64,000 nt of DNA from Lentibacillus amyloliquefaciens (GCF_001307805.1 NZ_CP013862.1:3534001-3598000), one strand, 5' to 3'; positions 47,716-57,278 are shown, counted from the stretch's first letter. Numbers and translations are program-made. Notes: generated by a model not told the origin, from the sequence alone.

Positions 47716-48654
47716 ATGCTGGAAGAATACGGTTTGCAACGTGTGACACTTGATTTGCCATTCAGGCTTGACCATGTTAACTGCTTTCTGACAGAGGGCG
47801 AAAACGGCTGGACAGTACTGGACGCTGGTCTGCATAATGAGCAGACCGTTAAACGATGGAAGGCGGAATTGCACGGAAAGAACGTTACCGATATTATTGT
47901 GACGCATTACCATCCGGATCATTTCGGGTATGCCGGCGGGCTTCAGGCGGAACACGGTGCACAGGTTCACATGTCAGAAATTGACTTTAACGCTGCCTTA
48001 AACGCATGGGATGAACCGTTTTTGGACGAGCTTTCAAATAACTATTTGCTGGCAGGCATTCCGGAAACTGAGGCTGAAAAAATGCTGCATAACACAAGAA
48101 AGTTTGTCCCGATTGTGACACCATACCCGAAAGTGGATCATTTTTTAAAGGATGGTGACATTATCACGATTGGCAAGTATGAGTATAAGGTGATTGCGAC
48201 ACCGGGGCATTCAGATGGTCTGGTCACATTTTATAACAGCGAGAAAAATATGTTGCTTTCAACAGATCATATTTTGCCGAAGATAACGCCGAATATTTCG
48301 TACTGGTTTCATGGCGATCCCAATCCACTGGCGCGATATCTGGAATCATTGGATAACATAAAAAAACTTGATGCGGATTTAGTTATCCCTTCACATGGTG
48401 ATCCGTTTCACGGAGCAAATGACCGTATTGCTGAAATAATGGCTCACCATGACGAACGGCTTGATCAGACGTTAGCGTCGATAGGGCGCGGGAACTCTGT
48501 CTACGAGGTTCGCAAAAAATTATTTCAAAAAGAGCTTACGGTTCATGAGATGCGGTTTGCGGTCGGTGAAACACTGGCTCATCTTGAATATTTGCGGTAC
48601 AAAGGTGAGTGTAACAGAGAACTCAGTGAGGGCCGGTATTGGTATTATTTGTGA
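47716..48654 (+). CDS. metallo-beta-lactamase-fold hydrolase
   Basis: A 312-residue MBL-fold enzyme. The metal motif THYHPDHFGYAGG (about 58-70) is followed by ATPGHSDG and SHGDPFHG, the remaining ligands. A C-terminal helical extension (about 240-312; EVRKKLFQKELTVHEMRFAVGETLAHLEYL) is typical of the YqjP-like group. Substrate unknown. The ATG at 47716 has AAGGTG nine bases upstream; the GTG at 47698 lacks a ribosome site. Confidence 0.85.
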   Translation: MLEEYGLQRVTLDLPFRLDHVNCFLTEGENGWTVLDAGLHNEQTVKRWKAELHGKNVTDIIVTHYHPDHFGYAGGLQAEHGAQVHMSEIDFNAALNAWDEPFLDELSNNYLLAGIPETEAEKMLHNTRKFVPIVTPYPKVDHFLKDGDIITIGKYEYKVIATPGHSDGLVTFYNSEKNMLLSTDHILPKITPNISYWFHGDPNPLARYLESLDNIKKLDADLVIPSHGDPFHGANDRIAEIMAHHDERLDQTLASIGRGNSVYEVRKKLFQKELTVHEMRFAVGETLAHLEYLRYKGECNRELSEGRYWYYL

Positions 48655-48802
48655 GAATAGAGGTTATTTTAGAATTCCCATAGACGTTAAAGCGGGAAAT
48701 GCGAGGCGCCAGTGAGATAGTAAGTCAAAAACCTGATATTTATTATTCTATTTACTTATAGCTACAACGCATATCAGAATACAATTGTAAGAGGTGAACG
48801 CG

Positions 48803-49083
48803 ATGTATGACTATATCATCATAGGAGGGGGATTCGGTCTGGTAACAGCAAAGAACTGTTTGTCAAAAGCCTGCAGCGGCTGATTCCGGAAATCGATACA
48901 GATGATGTTACCCCCCCCGGCAGTAATGGTATCCGGGCACAAGCTTTGCTTAAAGATGACTGCCTCGTTGATAATTTCTTTATCATTAACGGGAAACATT
49001 CAATTCATGTTTGCAACGCGCCCTCACCGGCCGCCACCGCTTCACTGGTGATTGAATACGTCATTACCGGCAATGGTCAATAG
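48803..49083 (+). pseudogene. lhgO: L-2-hydroxyglutarate oxidase remnant (internal deletion)
   Basis: The gene keeps its ribosome site (GAGGTGA), ATG and MYDYIIIGGGF FAD-binding start, then jumps in another frame to the last 80 or so codons of an LhgO-like protein: ELFVKSLQRLIPEIDTDD, GIRAQAL, DNFFIINGKHS and NAPSPAATASL. About 300 internal codons are absent. Its 3' end overlaps the end of the convergent dctB-like gene by a few bases. Confidence 0.8.
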
Positions 49084-50141
49084 GCATAGTTTTCTCTGAT
49101 TGTTTCGATTTCTTTCATTAAATTGCTTCCGACTGTCTGTTCTACTTTATCATAAACCGGACGGAGCGCTTGCCGCCATTTTGCACGTTCTTCCGCTGGC
49201 AATGTATATATTTCAAGTGACTGATTGGACCTGATCGCACGGGCATGCTGGTCATTAATTTCAATGGCGTGCCTCCGTCCCCATGCTGTTGCTTCATGGA
49301 TGGCTTCGTTAATCGATTCCTGAACCTCTGAAGGCAATCCATTCCAGAAATCCCGGTTCATTAACATGCCGTAGCCAAGGTAACCGTGATTGCTGATGGT
49401 GAGATACTGCTGATGTTCGTAAAACTTTTTTGTATTGATGTTTGATAGTGTGTTTTCCTGTCCATCCACAAAATTCACTTCAAGATTTTGATAGGTTTTA
49501 TTGAAGGGTATGATGCTGGTACTTGCATTCAATTGGCTGAATTGTTCCTGAATCACAGCACCTGGCATAGTGCGGAAGTGAAGCCTGTTGAAATCGTCAG
49601 GTTCCCGGATTACGGATTCCTGAGTCGTGATTTGTTTGAATCCGCCATACCACAAATCCAGACCCTTCACGTTTGTATGATCCAGTCCTTCAAGTAAAGC
49701 TTCTCCGATTTTACCTTCGTAGGTCTTCTCTACAGCCTGGTGATTAGGGAAGGCAAAAGGCAGGTCAAGAATTTGCCATATAGGGTAATGCTCACTGATT
49801 TTTGCAGTTGCCGGAGCTATCATTTCGACACTGCCGCTTTGGACAGCTTCCCATTCATTGGTGTCATTATATAATATGGCATTAGGAAATAGATGGACTT
49901 TTACTTTACCGTTTGTCTTATCTTCAAGGAGTTCTGCAAATTTTGAAGCTGCTCTTCCTTTTGGTGTGTTTTCAGCTGCGACGTGACTGAAGCGGATAAT
50001 GATTTGCTCCTCCAAGCCTTCCTGTTCGTCATCGTAATAGATGCCGGAAGCGAACCCAAACTCTTCCATATCAAATCCAATCATTACAGCAGAGGTAATT
50101 CCTGCTACAATAAACGATAGAATTATTAAAAAGTTACGCAA
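49077..50141 (-). CDS. dctB: TRAP-type dicarboxylate-binding protein (DctP/DctB-like)
   Basis: A 354-residue exported substrate-binding protein of the DctP family: N-terminal membrane/signal segment (about 4-22), then IIIRFSHVAAENTPKGRAASKFAELLEDKT, LDLPFAFPNHQAVEK and LHFRTMPGAVIQEQF with the conserved carboxylate-binding Arg. No DctQ/DctM permease is nearby. In B. subtilis, DctB acts with the DctS kinase as a co-sensor; the divergent kinase/regulator pair here suggests the same role. The start is TTG at 50141, after GGCGGGTGATG. Confidence 0.88.
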   Translation of the reverse strand: MRNFLIILSFIVAGITSAVMIGFDMEEFGFASGIYYDDEQEGLEEQIIIRFSHVAAENTPKGRAASKFAELLEDKTNGKVKVHLFPNAILYNDTNEWEAVQSGSVEMIAPATAKISEHYPIWQILDLPFAFPNHQAVEKTYEGKIGEALLEGLDHTNVKGLDLWYGGFKQITTQESVIREPDDFNRLHFRTMPGAVIQEQFSQLNASTSIIPFNKTYQNLEVNFVDGQENTLSNINTKKFYEHQQYLTISNHGYLGYGMLMNRDFWNGLPSEVQESINEAIHEATAWGRRHAIEINDQHARAIRSNQSLEIYTLPAEERAKWRQALRPVYDKVEQTVGSNLMKEIETIRENYAY

Positions 50142-50210
50142 ATCATCACCCGCCTGTCTGTATAAGTTCCACTATATTTTATCATATTATTTTGATTTTT
50201 GTTGATTCTA

Positions 50211-50359
50211 TTTCACTGTCTTAACGGGCAAAAAGACCCCATTTCAATATTTCAAGGAAACCAGGAATAAGTGGGGGGATCAGATGGCCGTAAAGATCCG
50301 ATTCTTTCAACTAACAATCAGTGGGAAAAAGCGTCCCACTGAATGAAGTTTCATTTTAT
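50211..50359 (+). mobile_element. bcr1-like element next to the dctS ribosome site
   Basis: A third copy of the family: CTTAACGGGCA at the left, AAGTGGGGGGATCA in the middle, the segment GATCCGATTCTTTCAACTAA, then a hairpin (CAGTGGG...CCCACTG) and GTTTCA followed by TTTTAT. The 5' edge is degenerate. Its right edge touches AGGAG, the ribosome site of the kinase gene. Confidence 0.65.
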
Positions 50360-50374
50360 AGGAGACGGTTTGCA

Positions 50375-51991
50375 ATGGGATTAAAGAAGCTGCCTATACG
50401 CCTTAAAATTATGATTCTATCGTTTGGTATTGTGTTATTTTCGATGTTGATAGGCGGGATTACTGTTATTGGCAATAAATACGAAGGTGAAGAAGAACAG
50501 TTGGGTGAGCGGGGACTGATGACAGGCAGAATCGTGGCGAATTTGTCTGAAGTGAAGGAAGGTTTGATACAGCCTGATGGATGGGAAACAGTTAATCCTG
50601 TTGTGGAGCGGATGCAGACGGTCAATCGTGTTGATTATATTGTTGTTTTGAATATGAACCGGATTCGTTATTCCCACCCGCTTGATGAACAGCTCGGGAC
50701 AGTTTCTTCAGGAAAAGACGAAGGTGCAGCGTTTGCAGAGCATAGCTACGTCACGAGGGCAAAAGGGGAACAGGGAGCTGTTGTACGCTCCTTTGTCCCA
50801 ATCATGAATGACAATCATGAACAAATCGGTGTGGTGATTGTAGGCAATATGCTCCCGTCATTTTTGTCAATCTTGTCATCGATCCGTATTGAAATCATTG
50901 CCATTGCTTTATTGACACTGGCGTTCGGTATTGCTGGCTCCTATCTTTTGGCAAGTCATGTTAAACAACAAACTTTTTTAATGGAGCCGTATGAAATGGC
51001 GCGTGTGCTTGAAGAGCGCACAGCCGTGTTTCAAGCAATGCATGAAGGCGTGATTGCCGTCGATAGGGACGAAAAGCTGGTTGTCTTTAATGATAAGGCA
51101 AAAGGGATATTAGGTATTGACGGGGAAGTGAATGGCAAGCCACTCGAAGCGAAGTTGTCCAATCATGGAATCATCAGCCATCTCAGAAAGAAATCTAAGA
51201 AATTTAATGAGACTGTCCGTATCAGTGACCGCTTGATTATGTTGAACCGTATTCCAATCAAGGTGGAAGGGCAATTTGTGGGTACAATGGTCATATTTCA
51301 GGATAAGACCGATGTGACGAAAATGGCTGAGGAATTGACTGGAGTGAAAGCATTTGTTGACGCGTTACGTGTGCAGAATCATGAATATATGAATAAGCTG
51401 CATACGATTGCCGGTCTCATCCAATTAGATCAAAATGAACGAGCTTTGGAATATGTCTTTCAAATGACCGATAAACAGGAAAAACTATCAAAATATATTT
51501 TGGAGCGGGTTGAAAATTACAGCATTGCCGGTCTGATCATCAGTAAAATCCGTAGAGGTGAGGAGTTGGGCATTGACGTCACACTGAATGAATCAAGCAA
51601 GCTTGAAACGTTTCCTGCAATGGTCAAGGATCATGATTTTGTCAAGATGTTGGGAAATTTGATTGAAAATGCGTTTCATGCTTTAAAAGGGTTTACAGAT
51701 GGTGAAAAACATATCGATATCACAATTATACAGAATGCTGACAGATGTCTGATTGAAGTTGCAGATAATGGAACCGGAATTACTGAAAATGATCAGCAGT
51801 ACATATTTGAAAAAGGCTATTCAACGAAACAAGGCGATGATTCCGGCCTAGGACTTTATTTAATTAAACAGATAGTAACGAGAGCAGGCGGAACGATAAA
51901 CGTTCATTCGACAGTAAATAAAGGAACAAAAATGGTTGTCGAACTGCCAATGCAGATGGGAGGATTAACAACGAATGATGCAGTCAGATAA
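50375..51991 (+). CDS. dctS: sensor histidine kinase, DctS/CitA type
   Basis: A 538-residue membrane kinase. One membrane helix (about 10-32), an extracellular Cache/PDC-like sensor (about 33-175), a second helix (about 180-202), a PAS domain (about 215-320), and the SpoOB-type phosphorylation helix with the His of QNHEYMNKLHTIAGLIQ. The ATPase domain has NLIENAFHAL, DNGTGI and GLGLYLIKQ. It probably senses C4-dicarboxylates or related acids together with the divergent binding protein. The ATG at 50375 has AGGAG ten bases upstream, directly after the repeat element. Overlaps the regulator gene. Confidence 0.9.
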   Translation: MGLKKLPIRLKIMILSFGIVLFSMLIGGITVIGNKYEGEEEQLGERGLMTGRIVANLSEVKEGLIQPDGWETVNPVVERMQTVNRVDYIVVLNMNRIRYSHPLDEQLGTVSSGKDEGAAFAEHSYVTRAKGEQGAVVRSFVPIMNDNHEQIGVVIVGNMLPSFLSILSSIRIEIIAIALLTLAFGIAGSYLLASHVKQQTFLMEPYEMARVLEERTAVFQAMHEGVIAVDRDEKLVVFNDKAKGILGIDGEVNGKPLEAKLSNHGIISHLRKKSKKFNETVRISDRLIMLNRIPIKVEGQFVGTMVIFQDKTDVTKMAEELTGVKAFVDALRVQNHEYMNKLHTIAGLIQLDQNERALEYVFQMTDKQEKLSKYILERVENYSIAGLIISKIRRGEELGIDVTLNESSKLETFPAMVKDHDFVKMLGNLIENAFHALKGFTDGEKHIDITIIQNADRCLIEVADNGTGITENDQQYIFEKGYSTKQGDDSGLGLYLIKQIVTRAGGTINVHSTVNKGTKMVVELPMQMGGLTTNDAVR

Positions 51992-52664
51992 AATCAGTGT
52001 ATTATTAATTGAAGATGATCCGATGGTTCAGGAAGTTAATCGGCAAATGATTGAGAAAGTTGAAGACTTCAAGGTGACAGCGACAGCCGCGGATGGGAAC
52101 GAAGGATTGAATGTTGCAGAAAAGCAAAATCCTAATCTCGTTGTGCTTGATATTTTCATGCCTGAACTTGATGGAATCCAGACATTAAATAAATTTCGGA
52201 GTGCAGAAATGGATATTGATGTTCTCGTCATCTCAGCTGCTGATGATACAGACACGATTAAAAAGGCGCTTCAGTATGGTGCAATCGACTATATCATCAA
52301 ACCATTCAAATTTGACCGGCTGGCTCATGCTTTACATAAATACAAAGCATTTTTGCACCAATTTTCACGATCAGCCAAAACCGGACAGCAGGAACTTGAT
52401 GCCTTGATATCGCAAACCACTGAACAACAGCGTGATATGTATCTGCCAAAAGGACTAAATAAGCAAACGCTGACACAAGTAAAGGCGTATTTAGCCGGAC
52501 AGACATTACCTGTATCGGCAGATGAAACGGCCTCCCATATCGGAATTGCCCGTGTTACCGCCAGGCGCTATCTTGATTATATGGTAAAAGTTGAACAGGC
52601 GGAAATACATTTGCAGTATGGGGAAGTGGGGCGTCCTGTTAATCGCTACCGGTTAAAATATTAA
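51975..52664 (+). CDS. dctR: response regulator, DctR/CitB type
   Basis: A 229-residue regulator: receiver domain (about 8-125) with the acidic pair EDDP, the phospho-acceptor Asp in VVLDIFMPELDG and Lys in IKPFKFDRL, and a C-terminal CitB-type helix-turn-helix (about 165-225; ADETASHIGIARVTARRYLDYM). Its ATG lies within the kinase gene. The TAXI-TRAP genes follow, behind an inverted repeat that could be its binding site. Confidence 0.92.
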   Translation: MMQSDKISVLLIEDDPMVQEVNRQMIEKVEDFKVTATAADGNEGLNVAEKQNPNLVVLDIFMPELDGIQTLNKFRSAEMDIDVLVISAADDTDTIKKALQYGAIDYIIKPFKFDRLAHALHKYKAFLHQFSRSAKTGQQELDALISQTTEQQRDMYLPKGLNKQTLTQVKAYLAGQTLPVSADETASHIGIARVTARRYLDYMVKVEQAEIHLQYGEVGRPVNRYRLKY

Positions 52665-52680
52665 AATATAGGACCAAAAA

Positions 52681-52736
52681 GAACAAAATGTCCAATATGT
52701 TCGTAATATTTAAAAAATGTTTTGAAAGCGTTAACA
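52681..52736 (+). promoter_or_regulatory. inverted repeat and CcpA cre upstream of the TAXI-TRAP genes
   Basis: GAACA-N12-TGTTC (52681-52702) is a dyad suited to a dimeric regulator such as the DctR-like protein just upstream. TTGAAAGCGTTAACA (52722-52736) matches the cre consensus at every defined position and would give catabolite repression of the transporter. Confidence 0.65.
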
Positions 52737-52765
52737 TATAAGAAATATTTAAGTGGGGTTTGATT

Positions 52766-53764
52766 ATGAAGAAAAATCTTGTTTTTATCAGTCTTTTCCT
52801 GATGATTATTTTTCTTGCAGCTTGTGGTGGTGACAGCGAGTCTGCTGAAGGAACAGAAGAATCAGGCAGCAGTGGAAGTGAATCGCTTGTTTTTGGGACC
52901 GGGGGGACATCCGGGACATATTATCCGATTGGTGGCGCCCTGAAACCGATTTTTGAAGAAAGTGATCAGGTTGGTAATGTAACAGTTGAGTCAACCGGTG
53001 CTTCGGTTGCTAACATCCAAAACATGCAGGATGGGCTAAACCAAATGACGATCATCATGAGTGATGTTGCTTATGATGCATTGGAAGGAACAGGTCAGTT
53101 TGAAGGCAATCAGGCAGATGTCCAGGCAATGGCGGGTATGTATCAAAACGTCGTACAAGTTGTAGCGATGGCTGACAGTGGAATTGAATCGATTGAGGAT
53201 CTGGAGGGTAAGCGGGTCGGTGTCGGCAAAGTAGGTTCCGGTGTTGAGCAGAGTGCGCAGAAAGTTCTGGAGGCTGTTGACCTGACATATGATGACTTGT
53301 CCAAGGTTACACATACCGGTTATGCCGACAGTGTTCAGGAAATGAAGAATGGAACGCTAGATGCTGCTTTCTTCACGTCAGGTGTTCCAAATAGCAATAT
53401 TACCGATTTGAAGCAGCAGAATGACATCGTATTCGTTGAAATTAAAGATGACGTTGCAACAACGTTGATGGATAGTTATCCATTCTATAAAGAGTTTACG
53501 ATTCCAGCCGGGGATGAAGCCATGTATAACTTGGATGAGGAAGTAAACACAGTTGGTATTCAAAATATGATTACCGTTTCACCGGATTTAAGTGAAGATC
53601 TCGTTTATGATCTGACCAAGCGTTATTACGAGTATCTTGGCAGTGAAGAGGTTTCAATCAGCGCATTGAATCATTTGCCCCGTGAAGATATAGCCAAAGA
53701 TTTAGTTGCACCGCTGCACCCTGGTGCCAAAAAGTTTTATGAAGAGAATAGCATGCTGGAATAA
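52766..53764 (+). CDS. TAXI-family TRAP solute-binding lipoprotein
   Basis: A 332-residue exported binding protein with a lipoprotein signal (lipobox LAACGG, about 17-22), an acidic linker, then the TAXI signature GTGGTSGTYYPIGGAL and VESTGASVANIQNM, and GKRVGVGKVGSGVEQSA. TAXI proteins capture glutamate, 2-oxoglutarate or other carboxylates for a fused TRAP permease. The ATG at 52766 (MKKNLVF) is preferred over a TTG two codons upstream. First gene of the transport operon. Confidence 0.94.
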   Translation: MKKNLVFISLFLMIIFLAACGGDSESAEGTEESGSSGSESLVFGTGGTSGTYYPIGGALKPIFEESDQVGNVTVESTGASVANIQNMQDGLNQMTIIMSDVAYDALEGTGQFEGNQADVQAMAGMYQNVVQVVAMADSGIESIEDLEGKRVGVGKVGSGVEQSAQKVLEAVDLTYDDLSKVTHTGYADSVQEMKNGTLDAAFFTSGVPNSNITDLKQQNDIVFVEIKDDVATTLMDSYPFYKEFTIPAGDEAMYNLDEEVNTVGIQNMITVSPDLSEDLVYDLTKRYYEYLGSEEVSISALNHLPREDIAKDLVAPLHPGAKKFYEENSMLE

Positions 53765-53767
53765 TCA

Positions 53768-54259
53768 ATGTTCCGAAAATATAAAGCAGTCTTTTCTTTA
53801 GCACTTCTTATCCTGATTTTAATCGGGGTGATGTTCATTCCGGTAAAAGCGCTGACTGTTTTGAAAGGCGATGAGGAAATCTATGCCCTATATCTGAAAG
53901 ACCGTTCCTTTTCCATTCAGTGGACACATTCAGTCGAAAAGGAAGATTGGATAGAGTATTTTAATATCAGGGATGATGTATTGTATTTAGAATCAACCAA
54001 ATTTAAAACGTTCGGTGCGGGTGTTCCATCTCAAACGGAACACTCTGCCGTTTTAGAAGATGGATGGGTTCATATGGATATTGAACGGAAAATCGGCGAA
54101 GCGCTGGTTGTTCGTTCCCATCAATTGAACGATTATCAACTTAGGTTTGGTAAAGAGACTTATGATTTACAGCCAAGTGATGATGCCTATACGATAAGCG
54201 TAAGCGAGACACCTTTACATTCTATATTATTCACATTTCTGAAACGCATTGTGAGGTGA
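53768..54259 (+). CDS. DUF1850 protein associated with TAXI-TRAP transporters
   Basis: A 163-residue protein with one N-terminal membrane segment (about 8-27) and an extracytoplasmic domain containing FSIQWTHSVEKEDWIEYF, the core of DUF1850. It sits three bases after the TAXI gene and five before the permease gene; DUF1850 genes are characteristically found in such operons. Role unknown, perhaps an accessory subunit of the transporter. Confidence 0.85.
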   Translation: MFRKYKAVFSLALLILILIGVMFIPVKALTVLKGDEEIYALYLKDRSFSIQWTHSVEKEDWIEYFNIRDDVLYLESTKFKTFGAGVPSQTEHSAVLEDGWVHMDIERKIGEALVVRSHQLNDYQLRFGKETYDLQPSDDAYTISVSETPLHSILFTFLKRIVR

Positions 54260-54263
54260 GGTA

Positions 54264-56423
54264 ATGGATAAGGATAAGAAAACGAATGTTGAAGACTACG
54301 ACCGTGAAAGCAACGTTAGAACCAATTATCCGAAAAGCATCGGCATTTTCATAACCGTTTCCGGGGCAGCGCTTGGCCTGTTCCATTTATATACATCTTA
54401 TGCAGGGGCATTAGTGGATATAAAGCAAAGGAGCATTCATTTATATGTCCTGATGCTTTTGGGATTTCTATTATATCCACTTTTGAAAAAAGGCAATAAG
54501 AATAAGATTCCATTTTACGATTATATCATCGCTGGCTTGGCAGCAGGGGCCGGTCTTTATATGCTGTTTACCGCCAACCGGATTATTGAATCGGGCGGTC
54601 AGATCAACCAGATGGATTTGTACGTCGGGTTTGCTGTTCTGATACTACTGCTGGAAATAACACGCCGCGTCACCGGATGGGGACTGACCCTTCTTGCGTT
54701 TGGATTCCTTATTTACGGTTTTTACGTTAAACTGTCTATATATCCGGAGTTGACAGCACCAATTGTTCTGAGCGTATCAGAAGGCATTATTTCCCAGCTT
54801 GTATATATTACAGAAGGTATTTTAGGTACCGCTATCGGTGTATCAGCCAGTTATATCATACTGTTCATTTTGTTTGGTGCTTTTCTGGGCAGGTCCGGTA
54901 TGGGGCAGATGTTTAATGATCTGGCAATGGCTGTTGCCGGACACACAAAGGGCGGCCCTGCCAAAGTTGCAGTTCTGTCCAGCGGCTTTCTCGGATCAAT
55001 TAATGGTTCGGCGATTGCCAACGTCGTGACAACAGGTGCTTTCACGATTCCATTAATGAAGAAAATCGGTTATCATAAAAACTTTGCGGGGGCAGTCGAA
55101 TCGGCTTCAAGTGTCGGCGGCCAGATTTTGCCGCCGATAATGGGCGCAGCGGCATTTATTATGGCTGAAAACTTGGGAATACCATACACAACCGTTATTC
55201 TTGCCGGTATCATTCCAGCTTTATTGTTTTACATTGGCATTTTACTCCAGGTTCATATACGCGCATCAAAACTCGGCTTGACAGGACTTAACCGGAATGA
55301 ACTGCCGTCCGTTACAGAAGTGTTGAAGAAGCGCGGTCATTTATTGATACCAATGGTTATTTTGCTGTATCTGTTATTCTCAGGGAAAACACCTTTTTAT
55401 GCGGCATTCTGGTCTATCATTGCGACTGTTATTATAACGGGAACAGGCAGGATGCTTATAGTAAGTGCAGCCGTTTCCATGTTTTTAATTTTTGAACCGC
55501 AAGTCCGTGCGATTTTATCCGGTGCCAGTATCCCGGGTATTCGGGACAATTGGCTGGAGCTCAGTTTAGTTGTTGTCATTCCTTTAATTATTAATCTGAT
55601 TCGTAAAAAAGCAGATGTTAAGGCTGAGGAAATTAGTGTCAGGTCATTTGTCGGCGCGCTTGAGGATGGTGTCAGGACCACTATCCCTGTGGCTATTGCC
55701 TGCGGTGCTGTCGGTATCATTGTGGGGATCGCCTCACTGACTGGTGTGGCACTGGAAATTGCCAGCACGATCGTAAGCCTGGGTGAAGTTATTGACAGCC
55801 CGCTTGTCCAATTGCTGATAACCTTGGTCTTAACAATGATTGCATCAATTATTTTGGGGATGGGGCTGCCCAGTATCCCGACATATATTATTACGAGCAC
55901 AATGGCCGCGCCAATATTGCTTCAACTTCCTTATTTCAGGGAAATGGCAGGGTCTGGTGAAACAGCGGTATTTGTTGCACATATGTTTGTATTCTATTTT
56001 GGTATTTTCGCCAACATCACACCACCTGTTGCACTCGCGGCATTTGCCGGATCCGGCATCAGCGGCGGTGATCCGATGCGAACAGGATTTCAGGCTATGA
56101 AATTGGCAATTGCCGGTTTTATTGTACCGTTCATGTTTGTGTTCTCCCATGAAATGCTGATGATTGATGCAACAGTAGGGAATGTTCTCTTAATTGCAAC
56201 GACCTCGCTGATGGGTGTCTTTCTATTGTCGGTTGCAGCCGAGGGGCACTTTAAGGTGTCGCTCCGCTGGTATGTAAGAATAATTGCTATTGTTGGGGCA
56301 CTGTTTTTGATATATCCGGGGATATGGACAGATGTTGCAGGGTTAATTGCATTCACCTTAATAATCGCAAAACGCTTTACTAAAAAAATTGAACGGGAAC
56401 CGGCCTCAATCGCTGAACAATAA
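54264..56423 (+). CDS. TAXI-TRAP transporter, fused DctQ-DctM-type permease
   Basis: A 719-residue permease with about 18-20 membrane helices, combining the small and large TRAP membrane subunits as usual in TAXI systems. Recognisable are FLGRSGMGQMFNDLAMAVAGHTKGGPAKVAVLSSGFLGSINGSAIANVVTTG (in the 170-260 region), ASSVGGQILPPIMGAAAF and MGLPSIPTYIIT. Drives solute uptake with a sodium gradient. The ATG follows GTGAGGT. Confidence 0.95.
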   Translation: MDKDKKTNVEDYDRESNVRTNYPKSIGIFITVSGAALGLFHLYTSYAGALVDIKQRSIHLYVLMLLGFLLYPLLKKGNKNKIPFYDYIIAGLAAGAGLYMLFTANRIIESGGQINQMDLYVGFAVLILLLEITRRVTGWGLTLLAFGFLIYGFYVKLSIYPELTAPIVLSVSEGIISQLVYITEGILGTAIGVSASYIILFILFGAFLGRSGMGQMFNDLAMAVAGHTKGGPAKVAVLSSGFLGSINGSAIANVVTTGAFTIPLMKKIGYHKNFAGAVESASSVGGQILPPIMGAAAFIMAENLGIPYTTVILAGIIPALLFYIGILLQVHIRASKLGLTGLNRNELPSVTEVLKKRGHLLIPMVILLYLLFSGKTPFYAAFWSIIATVIITGTGRMLIVSAAVSMFLIFEPQVRAILSGASIPGIRDNWLELSLVVVIPLIINLIRKKADVKAEEISVRSFVGALEDGVRTTIPVAIACGAVGIIVGIASLTGVALEIASTIVSLGEVIDSPLVQLLITLVLTMIASIILGMGLPSIPTYIITSTMAAPILLQLPYFREMAGSGETAVFVAHMFVFYFGIFANITPPVALAAFAGSGISGGDPMRTGFQAMKLAIAGFIVPFMFVFSHEMLMIDATVGNVLLIATTSLMGVFLLSVAAEGHFKVSLRWYVRIIAIVGALFLIYPGIWTDVAGLIAFTLIIAKRFTKKIEREPASIAEQ

Positions 56424-56467
56424 TTTGGCGGTTAATAGATTCCGGTTCTTACAAGGGAGGTATTTGT

Positions 56468-57258
56468 ATGGATCTTGGTTTAAAAGATAAATCCGTCATT
56501 GTTTTGGCGTCCAGCAAAGGGCTTGGAAAAGCAACCGCCCACCAATTCGCTGCAGAAGGCGCTCGGGTATTTTTGGCCAGCCGCGATGAAGATACACTGG
56601 AAGAGACGGCAGCAGAAATTCGTGAAGGAACAGGCAATCCAAATGTGGCATACAGTGTTTGCGACATTAAAAATGCTGATTCGATAAAACAGTTGGTCGT
56701 AAAAGCCGTAAGCAAACACGGGCCAATCGACGTATTAATCAATAATGCCGGCGGTCCCCTGCCGGTTCATTTGACGATGTTGCTGATGATGCCTGGCAGC
56801 ATGCGTTTGAACTAAACCTGTTGAGTTTCACCCGGGCGATCCGGGAAGTGTTGCCTCACATGAGAAAACAAGGCGGCGGTCGTATTCTCAATTTTGCTTC
56901 TTCATCCATCAAAGAACCGATTGATGGGCTGATTTTATCCAATACGTTCAGGGCAGGGATTACCGGCCTTTCCAAAAGTTTGTCACAGGAACTTGCAGGC
57001 GATAATATTTTGATAAACACAATTGGACCGGGCCGAATCGGTACTGACCGTGTTGATCATCTTGACGGGGTTAACGCGGAAAAACAAGACATATCAATCG
57101 AAGAAGTCAAACAAGAGGCGGAAAATAAAATTCCAATGGGACGTTACGGAGAACCTGAAGAGTTTGCCAGAATAGCTGCGTTTCTCTGCTCAACTGCCAA
57201 TACATATATGACAGGCCAGTCATTTCTCGTTGATGGTGGTATGGTCAAGGCGTTGTAG
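56468..57258 (+). pseudogene. short-chain dehydrogenase/reductase split by a 1-nt frameshift
   Basis: Frames 56468-56815 and the one continuing to 57258 join into one SDR of about 263 residues. Present are SSKGLGKATA (nucleotide loop), NNAGG, and in the second part FASSSIKEP (a Ser-rich catalytic segment), the cofactor-side GPGRIGTDR and FLVDGGM. The break is in CCCC at 56756-56759: one more C gives GGPPAGSFDDVADDAWQHAF. The usual YxxxK site is degenerate (NTFRAGITGLSKS). The ATG follows AAGGGAGG. Probably the last gene of the TAXI-TRAP operon. Confidence 0.8.
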
Positions 57259-57278
57259 AGTCAATTTATATATTATGC

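Noticed and set aside
45279..49083. Genomic island or prophage integrated at tRNA-Ala
   Set aside because: No integrase, no duplicated tRNA end and no phage genes are visible; only gene remnants.
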